Source: Streptomyces sp. NBC_01669 (GTDB lineage Bacteria > Actinomycetota > Actinomycetes > Streptomycetales > Streptomycetaceae). Taken from it: DNA of 64,000 nucleotides. Each line of letters starts with the position of its first letter. Position 1 is the first letter of the stretch. Both the position numbers and the translations under genes were made by a program. Below, in pieces: positions 52,440 through 60,200 of the stretch. The notes beneath the pieces were generated by a model. It was not told where the DNA came from and did not search any database. It worked only from the letters and a program-made list of their open reading frames with translations. The DNA is taken from contig NZ_JAPEQG010000003.1 in NCBI RefSeq assembly GCF_026339735.1, positions 310,001 to 374,000 on the forward strand, given 5' to 3'.

Positions 52440-52871
52440 GTGCAGGTGAATAGCGACTTCGACGGCCGATTGAAGTGGCGCTCTCGCCATCTGATCCACA
52501 GAGCCCGCCGCCGAGGCCGGACCGGGCTGCTGTTGCAGGTGGACCTGCGTGACCCGCCCCGCAGCATGTCACTCAAGTGGTGCCTGGTGTCGGTCACCGA
52601 AAGTGGGCGCCAGCTCTGCAGCGTCGATCGGACCAGCATCAGAAAGGTCCGTTTCATCCCCTTGCCCCCAGGACCGCACCCGCTGCACCTTGAGGTCACG
52701 CGGCATCGCAAACGTCGCTCCACACAGGTCCAGCAGAACGTTGTGCTCGGTCAGGGAGACATTCTCCTGGTGACGTGCGACCCGGTGCAGCCGAACGTCT
52801 TCTACCGGCGCAGTCCCGTGGTGGACACCTGGAGTGCGCAGATCCTTCAAGCGGATCCGAACGCCTGCTGA
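52440..52871 (+). CDS. unrecognised basic protein, 143 residues
   Basis: The GTG at 52440 is chosen because GTGGGGGAC lies about 8 bases upstream; an earlier in-frame start at 52404 exists. The protein is basic and probably a beta-rich fold: LKWRSRHLIHRARRRGRTGL, VRFIPLPPGPHPLHLEVTRH and VVLGQGDILLVTCDPVQPN. The last part resembles a beta-sandwich found in small proteins that bind metal or lipid, but I do not recognise a family. It stands alone. Confidence 0.6.
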   Translation: MQVNSDFDGRLKWRSRHLIHRARRRGRTGLLLQVDLRDPPRSMSLKWCLVSVTESGRQLCSVDRTSIRKVRFIPLPPGPHPLHLEVTRHRKRRSTQVQQNVVLGQGDILLVTCDPVQPNVFYRRSPVVDTWSAQILQADPNAC

Positions 52872-53072
52872 GTTGATGCTCGCCAGGGGCCGGCCCGAGT
52901 TTCGTTTCTGCCGCCACGTGTTTCGACGGCCAGCTGCCCTTACGGGCCGCTGGCCGTCGGGCGTCCGCAGTCGCTCCGGGGCCGTCATTTCTCCTCGACA
53001 ATCACGGGCCTGTTGATCACCAACTGACTCCGAAACTGGTCGACAAACGCTGTCCTCAGCAATTGACGAAGC

Positions 53073-53780
53073 CACGCAGCCCATATCAAGGCTTGCACCC
53101 GCCACGGATTCGACAGCGAGCATCTCGACCTGGTGGAGCTGAACTGTGTGGAGGCGTTGGCGTTCCATTTCAAGGACGACTCGGATGATCCGAGGTTCCT
53201 CCTTGCGGCCCTCCTGCATGGCCAGGATCCGCGGAACACAGTGACGATGGATCTGTCGGACCTTCTGGCGGCTGAGTACTGCAACAGTTCTGAAGACCTG
53301 TCTGCGCAGGCCATCCGGGAGTTGAGCTCACTCACGGCGAATACGGGCCCCATCATCGTGATCACCGAAGGCAAGTTTGACGCACAGATAATACCTCGGG
53401 CGCTCAGACTCGTCCGTCCTGAAATCGCCGGATACTTCAAATTCTGGGACATCGAAACGATGAAGGCCGCTGGTGGCGTCGATCGGGTCGTCAAAAATAT
53501 GAGAAGTTTCGCGGCGGCCGGCGTCATGAACCGGGTGATCGGGATCTTGGACGATGACACGGCAGGTCGGCAAGCTGAAAAGGTGCTTGCCAGTACTCCT
53601 CTGCCTGACCATTACGCGGTCTGCAGGCTGCCCGACCTCGACTATGCACATGCCTATCCGACCCAAGGCCCCTCAGGTGCTTCCGTCGACGACGTGGCTG
53701 GTCGTGCATGCTCCGTGGAGTTCTACTTCGGGCAGAACTGCCTGCTCGGAACCGACGGGAAGCTGGTTCCGGTCCGATAG
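53073..53780 (+). pseudogene. Toprim-domain protein (HEPN/Toprim-associated type), N-terminally truncated
   Basis: The frame is open from about 53073 (GFDSEHLDLVELNCVEALA), but the usual first 100-200 residues are missing; a GTG at 53133 could start a short form. GPIIVITEGKFDAQIIPRAL is a Toprim motif (Glu-Gly), and VIGILDDDTAGRQAEKVL is the Asp-x-Asp-x-x-Gly block. These match the HEPN/Toprim-associated proteins seen in bacterial conflict loci. The intact C-terminus suggests a recent truncation. Confidence 0.6.
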
Positions 53781-53798
53781 AGGAGCCACATCGATGCG

Positions 53799-53966
53799 AT
53801 GAACGATCGCCAAGGGGAGCTCGCCAACAAGCCCCACGTCCAGAGGAGCATCAAGGAGATGCTCCGAGCCGCCGAAGCGGGCGAGGTCCCCCTTGGGAGT
53901 GACTGGGACCCGATGCGACGCCTTGCTGAGAGGCTCGTGAACATGGCAGAGCCTGACCCCGAGTGA
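53799..53966 (+). CDS. small acidic protein, 55 residues
   Basis: The ATG at 53799 has AGAGGAG 12 bases upstream and follows the Toprim gene by 18 bases. Sequence: MNDRQGELANKPHVQRSIKE, MLRAAEAGEVPLGSDWDPMR, RLAERLVNMAEPDPE. Helical and acidic, with consistent codon use. It may be a partner of the Toprim protein. No family known. Confidence 0.5.
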   Translation: MNDRQGELANKPHVQRSIKEMLRAAEAGEVPLGSDWDPMRRLAERLVNMAEPDPE

Positions 53967-54198
53967 CCGTCCGAGGTGGTGAGCGGGCACGGCTGGCTGC
54001 GACCGTGGACGCAATTGCGGCCGCAGCCTCGCCATGTCTGACGAGCCCGAGCGCTGGCAGCAGAACCGGTCGGCGACACCGACCACGATCAGCGAGCCGG
54101 TAGAAGCTCCTGCAGGGTGCCTCGCCCCGGGGTCCGGCAGCCTGCCCAGGTCTGGGCCAGTGACCCGCCCCGGGGCAACGGGCGGACCGGGGACGAGG

Positions 54199-54576
54199 TC
54201 AGCTGATCCATTTCTTTACGGCGGCAGCCGCGTCGCGGATGGTGAAGCGGCCGCCGGTGACGGCAGCGACGAGATCGGCCGCGTCGTCGGTAGTGACCTT
54301 GACCTGCTGACCGCTGGCCTGCAGGTAGGCGGAGGCGGTCATGGCAGCGAAGAGCTCGTTGCTGTGCTCGAGGGCAGGGACGCGGGCGAGCGTGTGGAGC
54401 AGGGCGGCAGCCCGGTGATGCGGTTCGGGATACACCAGCGTGCCCATGACCGCGTAACGGTGCCGGGCGACAGCGGCGGCCAGCGCGCCGTAGTCGATGA
54501 CGTCCGGATCCCCGGGAATGTAGGTCTGGGCGACCTCCAGGAGCCACCCTTCGTCGATGAGGACGACGGGAGCCAT
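54199..54576 (-). CDS. Fic/Doc-like toxin with a degenerate motif
   Basis: 125 residues. The layout follows Doc-like toxins (VIDYGALAAAVARHRYAVMG, YPEPHHRAAALLHTLARV), but where the Fic motif HxFxxGNxR is expected it has ALEHSNELFAAMTASAYL. This is the form seen in a Streptomyces group annotated as fic-family toxins. It may have changed chemistry or be inactive. The start overlaps the antitoxin stop (TGATG), the usual layout of a toxin-antitoxin pair. Confidence 0.75.
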   Translation of the reverse strand: MAPVVLIDEGWLLEVAQTYIPGDPDVIDYGALAAAVARHRYAVMGTLVYPEPHHRAAALLHTLARVPALEHSNELFAAMTASAYLQASGQQVKVTTDDAADLVAAVTGGRFTIRDAAAAVKKWIS

Positions 54577-54797
54577 CAGGCGGCGGCCTGCCCCTGGCTG
54601 CCACCAAACCGCGCCGCGAAGCCCGCGGCGTGCTCGTCACGGAACCCCTTCGCGGCCTCGTTGAACCGGGAGCGGGCGATGTCAGCGGTCAGCAGCTGCG
54701 CCGCGTACTGCTCCGGCTCGGCGTGACCGTCGGCCGCGAGGCGCTCAAGCTGCTCGTAGGTCTCGTCGTCGACGTTGATGCGGATTTCCCTGGCCAT
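54576..54797 (-). CDS. ribbon-helix-helix antitoxin
   Basis: 73 residues. MAREIRINVDDETYEQLERL is a MetJ/Arc-type ribbon-helix-helix opening, followed by an Ala-rich C-terminal tail (FRDEHAAGFAARFGG) that would wrap the toxin. It probably binds its own promoter. First gene of the pair. Confidence 0.8.
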   Translation of the reverse strand: MAREIRINVDDETYEQLERLAADGHAEPEQYAAQLLTADIARSRFNEAAKGFRDEHAAGFAARFGGSQGQAAA

Positions 54798-54990
54798 GCC
54801 CCCACGGTAGCGGGGGGCCCGGGCCTGCGGGAGGCCAGATACCCGAATCGGTGGCCTGGCGGCAGCGTGCCGCCCGCCATCCGGGGCGAGTGCCTCGATC
54901 CCGGTGCCCCCGTACGGCCGGGTCTTCGATCACGTGTCCGGGGCGGTTCTGGAAGTGCCCTTTTCGGACTTGTCAACTAAACTTCAACTT

Positions 54991-55458
54991 ATGAGCGTGG
55001 AGGCGAACCTTTCGGACCTGCTGAACAAGCCCAAGGTGACGCTGGCCGCCCTGAGGGGTGCCCGGCGGATAAGGCTCCGGCGCCGTGACGACGAGGACCT
55101 GGTGCTGACCACGGCCGCACGCGCCGAACAGGACAGCACGGTCCTGGGCGCGACCACCCGGATGTTCGTGGAGATGATGCGCACGCCCGAGGGCCGCACG
55201 CTCGTCCTGGACGTACTGCCGGCCACCTTCCCGTGGGTGCGATACCTGCCTGCCCACGACGTCCGGGACTTCTCCGTCGAGCTGGTCGGGGCCCTGGGCG
55301 CCGCCGCGGACCTGGACAGCACAGCCGCGGTCGCCCAGCTCATCACCGAGTGGCGGCACACCGCCGAGGTGCACGCCGACCCTGAGCTGTATGCCGCGCT
55401 CACCACCGACTCTGGCAAGGACTACGGGCCTGTGCCCGAACCTGAGGCCGCCGCGTGA
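54991..55458 (+). CDS. antitoxin-like protein of a RelE-type pair
   Basis: 155 residues from the ATG at 54991. VEANLSDLLNKPKVTLAALR and IRLRRRDDEDLVLTTAARAE have the Phd/YefM-like opening; a longer helical C-terminal part follows (FVEMMRTPEGRTLVLDVLPA). It overlaps the next gene by 4 bases (GTGA). The upstream AT-rich stretch TTGTCAACTAAACTTCAACTT (54970-54990) probably holds the promoter and operator. Confidence 0.7.
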   Translation: MSVEANLSDLLNKPKVTLAALRGARRIRLRRRDDEDLVLTTAARAEQDSTVLGATTRMFVEMMRTPEGRTLVLDVLPATFPWVRYLPAHDVRDFSVELVGALGAAADLDSTAAVAQLITEWRHTAEVHADPELYAALTTDSGKDYGPVPEPEAAA

Positions 55459-55811
55459 GCCCAAGGCGCGGGGACCGCGCCGTCCCGCCGCCGGGGCCGG
55501 GGGAGTGGGACGTCCGGTTCGCCAACGGGGAGGCCGCCAAGGGGTGGGAGCAGATGGCCATGCAGGCCGCGGGCAATACACGCGCCGCCTGGCTCGTGAT
55601 GCGGACCGATCCGGATCCGGCCACCCGCACCGAGCACCACCACCGACTCAAAGGGGAGCTGGGCCACGGCGCCCACCGCGGCCGGACGATAGAGCGCTGG
55701 CAGATCGAGGTGACCGCCGGCGGCCGAATCTGGTACCTGCTGGACGCCGAGCGCCGCACGGTCTGGATCGATCAGGCGTCCACTGGCCACCCCAAAGCCA
55801 CCGACCGCTAA
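55455..55811 (+). CDS. RelE/ParE-like toxin
   Basis: 118 residues from a GTG at 55455. GEWDVRFANGEAAKGWEQMA is the RelE opening strand and helix. LKGELGHGAHRGRTIERWQI and EVTAGGRIWYLLDAERRTVW, then IDQASTGHPKATD, match the core sheet and C-terminal strand. Predicted mRNA interferase or gyrase poison; which one cannot be told. Coupled to its antitoxin by a 4-base overlap. Confidence 0.75.
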   Translation: MSPRRGDRAVPPPGPGEWDVRFANGEAAKGWEQMAMQAAGNTRAAWLVMRTDPDPATRTEHHHRLKGELGHGAHRGRTIERWQIEVTAGGRIWYLLDAERRTVWIDQASTGHPKATDR

Positions 55812-55923
55812 GCCACGGGCGCCCGCGCAGTACGCGCGTAGCGCGTCCAGGCGGTCGCGTTCGCGGGCCCGTTGCCGACCGCGCGGCAACCACGTAGGCC
55901 CTGCGCGGCCCTACGATGCGCAG

Positions 55924-56358
55924 GTGCCTTCGTACGCAAAAGACCCGCGCTGTATCGCCATGGCCGACGCCCTGGCCCCGCTCCTGGCCCGCACGTGCCC
56001 TGAGAACGCCGGCGGGTACGGCGGTTCGAACCAGGTCAATCTGGACGATGAGGAGGCCGTCGGACTGGGTGGGGTGGAGCTGATCCGGGCTGCGATGCGC
56101 AAAGCGGCCCGGCAGCTCGGCTGGAAGGTCACCACGATCGGATGGATCGGCACCCGCTACGGCACCATGGTTGCCGTTCAGGACACACGTGACGTGCCCG
56201 CGGAGCACAAGGCGGCGGTCGACGCTGCGATGAACCGCCGGGTGCGCGCCGTGCTGCACAAGGTGTGGGGCGAGCCAGGCCCGGTGCCCGTACAGCGCGG
56301 CTCGGTCGCTCTGATGACGCAGGAATTCCGCGCCGCCGTCGCCAAGACCAGCGCCTGA
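55924..56358 (+). CDS. unrecognised protein, 144 residues
   Basis: A GTG at 55924 with no clear ribosome site, so it may be leaderless. Contents: DALAPLLARTCPENAGGYGG, VELIRAAMRKAARQLGWKVT and TIGWIGTRYGTMVAVQDTRD. Mixed alpha/beta, no membrane segment. No family known. It lies between the RelE-like pair and the exonuclease-like gene on the same strand. Confidence 0.6.
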   Translation: MPSYAKDPRCIAMADALAPLLARTCPENAGGYGGSNQVNLDDEEAVGLGGVELIRAAMRKAARQLGWKVTTIGWIGTRYGTMVAVQDTRDVPAEHKAAVDAAMNRRVRAVLHKVWGEPGPVPVQRGSVALMTQEFRAAVAKTSA

Positions 56359-56565
56359 CAGCTGCCAGGAGCCGCACCGCGAGGCGAGAGCCGCCGGTGT
56401 GGGATGTAACCGGCCACCAGGTTGGAGACAGCAGGCTGACGACAGCACCCGCAGTTCGTGGACGGACCGGCCAGGGCCATCGGGCCCGGATCCGGCGGTA
56501 GCCAGATCCAGCGAACCGCCGTTGAGTACGCACAGGTTGTCAGTGGTGCTCGCTACGGTGCCACC

Positions 56566-57684
56566 ATGGCCAGCAGAAAGAAGCACCGGTCCCGTCCCGC
56601 CCGCCGTCTGGTGGCCTTCATCGACGCCGACTTCGCCAAGGGCGGCCGCGTGACCCGCCATCAGCACACGAAGGGCCCGGAGAGCTGGCTGGTGGAGCGC
56701 ATCGGCATCGTCTGGGCACGTGCCGATGACCGCTCACTGACCTGGATCAGGGACGAACTCATCGACGGCCCGTATGCCGCGCCGCAGACCCTGACGGCTC
56801 TGGAACAGGCCGACCTGGTCGTGGGCCACGGGCTGCTGCAGGGCGATCTGCGCGCAGTGGCCATGATCACGCCCCTGCCCGACGCGCTTGTCGACCGGTG
56901 TGTGGACACCCTGGTTGAGTTACACGAAGCACGCGGCGGACAGTGGACCACCGGCCTTGGGCTCAGCGAACTGTCCTGGCACACCCTGCGGGTACGACGG
57001 GCCAAACACGGCAACGGCCCCTTCGACATCCGCGGACGGGGCGATCACGATCCGCGCGACGACGCACGCCTGCACGCCCGCCTGTGGCAACACCTGCGCA
57101 CCCGGGCCACCTTCACTGCCCCTGCCCGCCGCTTCACCCCCACCCCGGTGACCACGTCTCTGGACGAGACCGCCTGCACGCGGATAGCCGGCCGCGAAAC
57201 TCTCGGTGCCGCCGAGTGGCATCGCCGCCGCCTCGGCCCCGGCACCATCCACGCCCACGGCGGAGGCGACTGGGCAGCCGCCGGCCTCGCCCAGGCGTCC
57301 GCAGCCAACCTGAACGACGACCTCACCCCCCTGCGAGCCTGCGCGACCGAACTGCTCGGCGCACACGAACCACTCCCGGGCCCAGCCGTGCTGCTCGGCG
57401 CCTTCCAGCTTCTGCGGCCCGGTGCGAACCTCAAGGCACGCAAGGCACTGAGCGGCAACCATTTCGCCCGGTCCGCAGAGCGACTGACGGCCTACACCGA
57501 TGCGCTGTGGAAGGTGCTGCACCCGGACGCCCGCTGGCGGTGGGCCGCGGCCCAGCCCGTGTTCGACCCCGTGGCCCGGGCCATGGACTTCACCGCTCAG
57601 CAGGCGGCTCAGGAAGAACGGCGCCAGGCCTACCGTGCGGTGGCAGCCGCTGCCGCGCGTGTCCACCAGGCTTACCGCGGCTGA
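56566..57684 (+). CDS. DEDD 3'-5' exonuclease-like protein with an extra C-terminal domain
   Basis: 372 residues from the ATG at 56566. The N-terminal 170 or so residues follow the DnaQ/RNase T layout: LVAFIDADFAKGG (Exo I, with Asp-x-Asp in place of Asp-x-Glu), ADLVVGHGLLQGDLRAV (Exo II), DTLVELHEARG, GLGLSELSWHTLR and HDPRDDARLHARLWQHL (Exo III, His and Asp). The C-terminal 200 residues (FQLLRPGANLKARKALSGNH and following) are unrecognised. A DNA or RNA trimming role is inferred. The start region is very basic (ASRKKHRSRPARR). Confidence 0.65.
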   Translation: MASRKKHRSRPARRLVAFIDADFAKGGRVTRHQHTKGPESWLVERIGIVWARADDRSLTWIRDELIDGPYAAPQTLTALEQADLVVGHGLLQGDLRAVAMITPLPDALVDRCVDTLVELHEARGGQWTTGLGLSELSWHTLRVRRAKHGNGPFDIRGRGDHDPRDDARLHARLWQHLRTRATFTAPARRFTPTPVTTSLDETACTRIAGRETLGAAEWHRRRLGPGTIHAHGGGDWAAAGLAQASAANLNDDLTPLRACATELLGAHEPLPGPAVLLGAFQLLRPGANLKARKALSGNHFARSAERLTAYTDALWKVLHPDARWRWAAAQPVFDPVARAMDFTAQQAAQEERRQAYRAVAAAAARVHQAYRG

Positions 57685-57910
57685 GCCGCAGGCAGTCGTT
57701 GGCCACTCGGCCGAGGGGGAAGTCGTACGGCTCGTGGGCGGTGGCCAGCCGGGCGTTCAGCGGCCCGCTGGCCGTCGGTGCGGCGCGCTACTGGAGGCGA
57801 TCGCCACCCGGATCCCGGCCACGAACTTCCATGGCACCGTCACCATCGCCGCGATCCGGCTCTGGCTCCGCCCGTGAATCACCGACTGGCAGACCATCAG
57901 GTCGCCCGCG
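57685..57910. other. possible transposase tail, no intact gene
   Basis: The plus strand ends RIPATNFHGTVTIAAIRLWL, then RP and a TGA at 57875. This resembles the C-terminus of an IS5-type transposase. Nothing upstream supports a longer fragment. Confidence 0.3.
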
Positions 57911-58477
57911 TTAGGAGCGGGGCGACCGGATCCTTTGCTTCTCACGCCAGTTGACGAAGGACGCCTCTTCCGGCAGGACTACGCTGATCGTCTGCTCCTG
58001 GAACGAGGCATCGCCGAGAACCCTGTGGAGGAACTCCACCATCCCAAAGGGGTGCAACTGAAAAGTCGGGTTGGTGTGCCTCCCGCACACCAGGACAGGC
58101 CACCGGTCTGGATTGTCGTCCGTGGTCACCCAGCAGTAGATATCGGCGCCCGACGTCACGCCCCATGCCACGATGGATGAGGGGTCCAGATCGAAGTCGG
58201 CAAAATCGCGTTCCATCTCCCACGTGTAGCGCGCGTTTTCCGTCTCGTCCTCCAGGCCTGACCCACCCGGGTACCCATCGACACCCAGCGTGGGCAGCAA
58301 GACGACGACGCTTTCGCTGAACGTTCCCGCGCCGTAGGTCTGCATGAAGAGGGCATAGTCGGAGGGGAAGCGGGAGGGCCAGGCCGCCTCCACCTCGCTC
58401 CAGTCGATCTCCTCGTCCCGGCCATGCGTAGTCGGCACGAGGCGAGAGAGTGCCGTTACCGACTCGATCGCGTCCAT
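57911..58477 (-). CDS. SMI1/KNR4 (SUKH) family protein
   Basis: 188 residues from the ATG at 58477. VEAAWPSRFPSDYALFMQTY and GAGTFSESVVVLLPTLGVDG are the SUKH core (W, LPxDY, YGAG). FADFDLDPSSIVAWGVTSGA and FGMVEFLHRVLGD complete it. In bacteria such proteins mostly neutralise polymorphic toxins, but no toxin gene is adjacent; an orphan immunity protein is the best guess. Confidence 0.8.
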   Translation of the reverse strand: MDAIESVTALSRLVPTTHGRDEEIDWSEVEAAWPSRFPSDYALFMQTYGAGTFSESVVVLLPTLGVDGYPGGSGLEDETENARYTWEMERDFADFDLDPSSIVAWGVTSGADIYCWVTTDDNPDRWPVLVCGRHTNPTFQLHPFGMVEFLHRVLGDASFQEQTISVVLPEEASFVNWREKQRIRSPRS

Positions 58478-58887
58478 TGCCCACTCCTGATGTCCTAAGT
58501 GCCCCAGCGCACTGCATGCAACGTCCGGATGGCCACCCTATGAGGTCACCGCTCCGAGCCCTCAGGCAGCCCTGAGCCTCGGCCGGATTGATCCGCCGGA
58601 CACCCCCTAACCCCCGCCCTGCGACCAGGACTTCAAGACGAGCGGTACCGACGTGGCGGCACCGCCGGCCGACAGCGGCGACACGGACGAGGCCATCCGT
58701 ACGAAGGGGCGGAGCACCAGGGGAAGCAAGCCGGAGCCCGCCCGCTGGGACGCCAGACGAACTCGTTGCCCGCCTGCTGGGAGGGCTCAAGGTGCGGCGG
58801 ACAGTTCAAGCGTCAGAGACCTGAGGCAGCCCTAGGCTCGGCATTCTGCCCGATGGGCGGGCACACCGTGGAGAGCGAGCCGATCCT
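58478..58887. other. intergenic, no gene seen
   Basis: 410 bases between divergent genes. Only short spurious frames. Promoters for the SUKH gene and the gene at 58888 should lie here. Confidence 0.5.
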
Positions 58888-59556
58888 ATGACTACCCAGC
58901 CAGCTACTGTGGCCGACCCGGCCGGCCTGACGCTTGACTTCCAGCACACCACGCCGCTTCTCGGCCTTTCCGCGACGGAGATCTGGCAGGTGCAGATACG
59001 TGCCGACGGCGCACCCGTAGGCAGCCTGCGAGCTGTTCTCACCCCCTACCGGGGCGGCGGCAGCCCGCAGCCCGGGACGGATTCGGAGTACAGCCACTGC
59101 ACCAGGGGCGAACTGATCTACGAGGACGTGGAGGAGTGGTTCCCGGACGTGAAGCAGCTGGACAGCCTGCGGTCCCGACTGTCCGCCCAGGGAGGCTTCT
59201 GCGCTCAGGTGGCTGAGCAACTGCTGAGCGAGGGCGCCGTAGGCCTGCGGGAATTCGGCTCGCTCAATGTGCTCGTCTTCGATCACCTCTCGCTGTCCGC
59301 TCCCTGGGACGACCCGACGGTTGCCGCCGGCGTGGTCGCCCTCGTCGTCGACCAGGTGGCCGTCGCCGACCTCCTGGTCGTCTTTCCTGCAGGCGCGGCT
59401 GCCGAAGAGGCGGGCGCCGACCTTCTGGCAGCGGCAGGGTCGCTGCTGTGGGCGGAGCAGTTCTCCGACGACACGCAGTGCCTCGACACCAAGTTCGATC
59501 ACGGCGAGGGCGTCGCGGAGGTGCGGGAACTGCTGCTCTCGCGGGTTCGGCGCTGA
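58888..59556 (+). CDS. unrecognised protein, 222 residues
   Basis: The ATG at 58888 follows GGAGAGCGAG. An alpha/beta protein: TLDFQHTTPLLGLSATEIWQ, AVLTPYRGGGSPQPGTDSEY, FGSLNVLVFDHLSLSAPWDD and AVADLLVVFPAGAAAEEAGA. The last block resembles the core of GNAT-type acyltransferases (a V-shaped strand pair), but the CoA loop is not clear. Stand-alone gene, no damage seen. Confidence 0.65.
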   Translation: MTTQPATVADPAGLTLDFQHTTPLLGLSATEIWQVQIRADGAPVGSLRAVLTPYRGGGSPQPGTDSEYSHCTRGELIYEDVEEWFPDVKQLDSLRSRLSAQGGFCAQVAEQLLSEGAVGLREFGSLNVLVFDHLSLSAPWDDPTVAAGVVALVVDQVAVADLLVVFPAGAAAEEAGADLLAAAGSLLWAEQFSDDTQCLDTKFDHGEGVAEVRELLLSRVRR

Positions 59557-59792
59557 CCCCCGGCAGCAGCCCTACGCGTTGTGGGCCAGCGCATCCTGCA
59601 GGGCCTTCCAGGTGATCTGCTCGGTGCTGCCGACGGCGTCTGCGGCCGCGGTGCGCAGGGCGGGGCCGAGGGGAACAACAGCTCGGTGCCGGACGCCGAA
59701 GTGCCTCCTGAACTGCTATAGAACGCTGCTCTTCGACACAGAGCCCGTGATGACACGCTGGGGCACGTAACTATCCACCTTAGGCAGGGAAC
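59557..59792. other. gene-free stretch with a minus-strand coding scrap
   Basis: About 35 codons on the minus strand (LGPALRTAAADAVGSTEQIT, WKALQDALAHNA) end in a stop at 59572. No start or family seen; probably a relic. Confidence 0.3.
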
Positions 59793-60200
59793 ATGGCTGA
59801 TATGGGTGATGCTCTCGATGTTCTGGCCGACCAGTTGCGCAATGAGTACGGGCAGGAGGCCGCAGCGGCCGCCTGGGACATCCTCAACCTCGGCGAGCGG
59901 CTCGCGGATGCCGCGGTGTGGCAGTACGGTGTTGACTCCGTCCAGGCCATGGCAGCAGCGCAGTCCTGCCGGGAAGCTCGCCGGTACCTCCTGTCCCCGG
60001 CATCTGGCCGACCTGTTCAAGCACCGCAACCATCCCGCGCGGCCACGGGCAGCTGCGCCCGCCTGCTCGACCACGTGGCCCGGGTTCTGCAGTCTCCCTC
60101 GGGCGTCGGCATCCAGCCGGACGCCACGGCGCGGCAGTCAGCAGCCGCGCACGCCACCACAGCTCATCAGGCGCTCTCTGCGATGTGGCGGACGCCATGA
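59793..60200 (+). CDS. unrecognised helical protein, 135 residues
   Basis: The ATG at 59793 follows GGCAGGGA. Helical throughout: MADMGDALDVLADQLRNEYG, AAAAWDILNLGERLADAAVW and SAAAHATTAHQALSAMWRTP. It overlaps the next gene by 4 bases (ATGA), so the two are coupled and likely work together. No family recognised. Confidence 0.6.
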   Translation: MADMGDALDVLADQLRNEYGQEAAAAAWDILNLGERLADAAVWQYGVDSVQAMAAAQSCREARRYLLSPASGRPVQAPQPSRAATGSCARLLDHVARVLQSPSGVGIQPDATARQSAAAHATTAHQALSAMWRTP

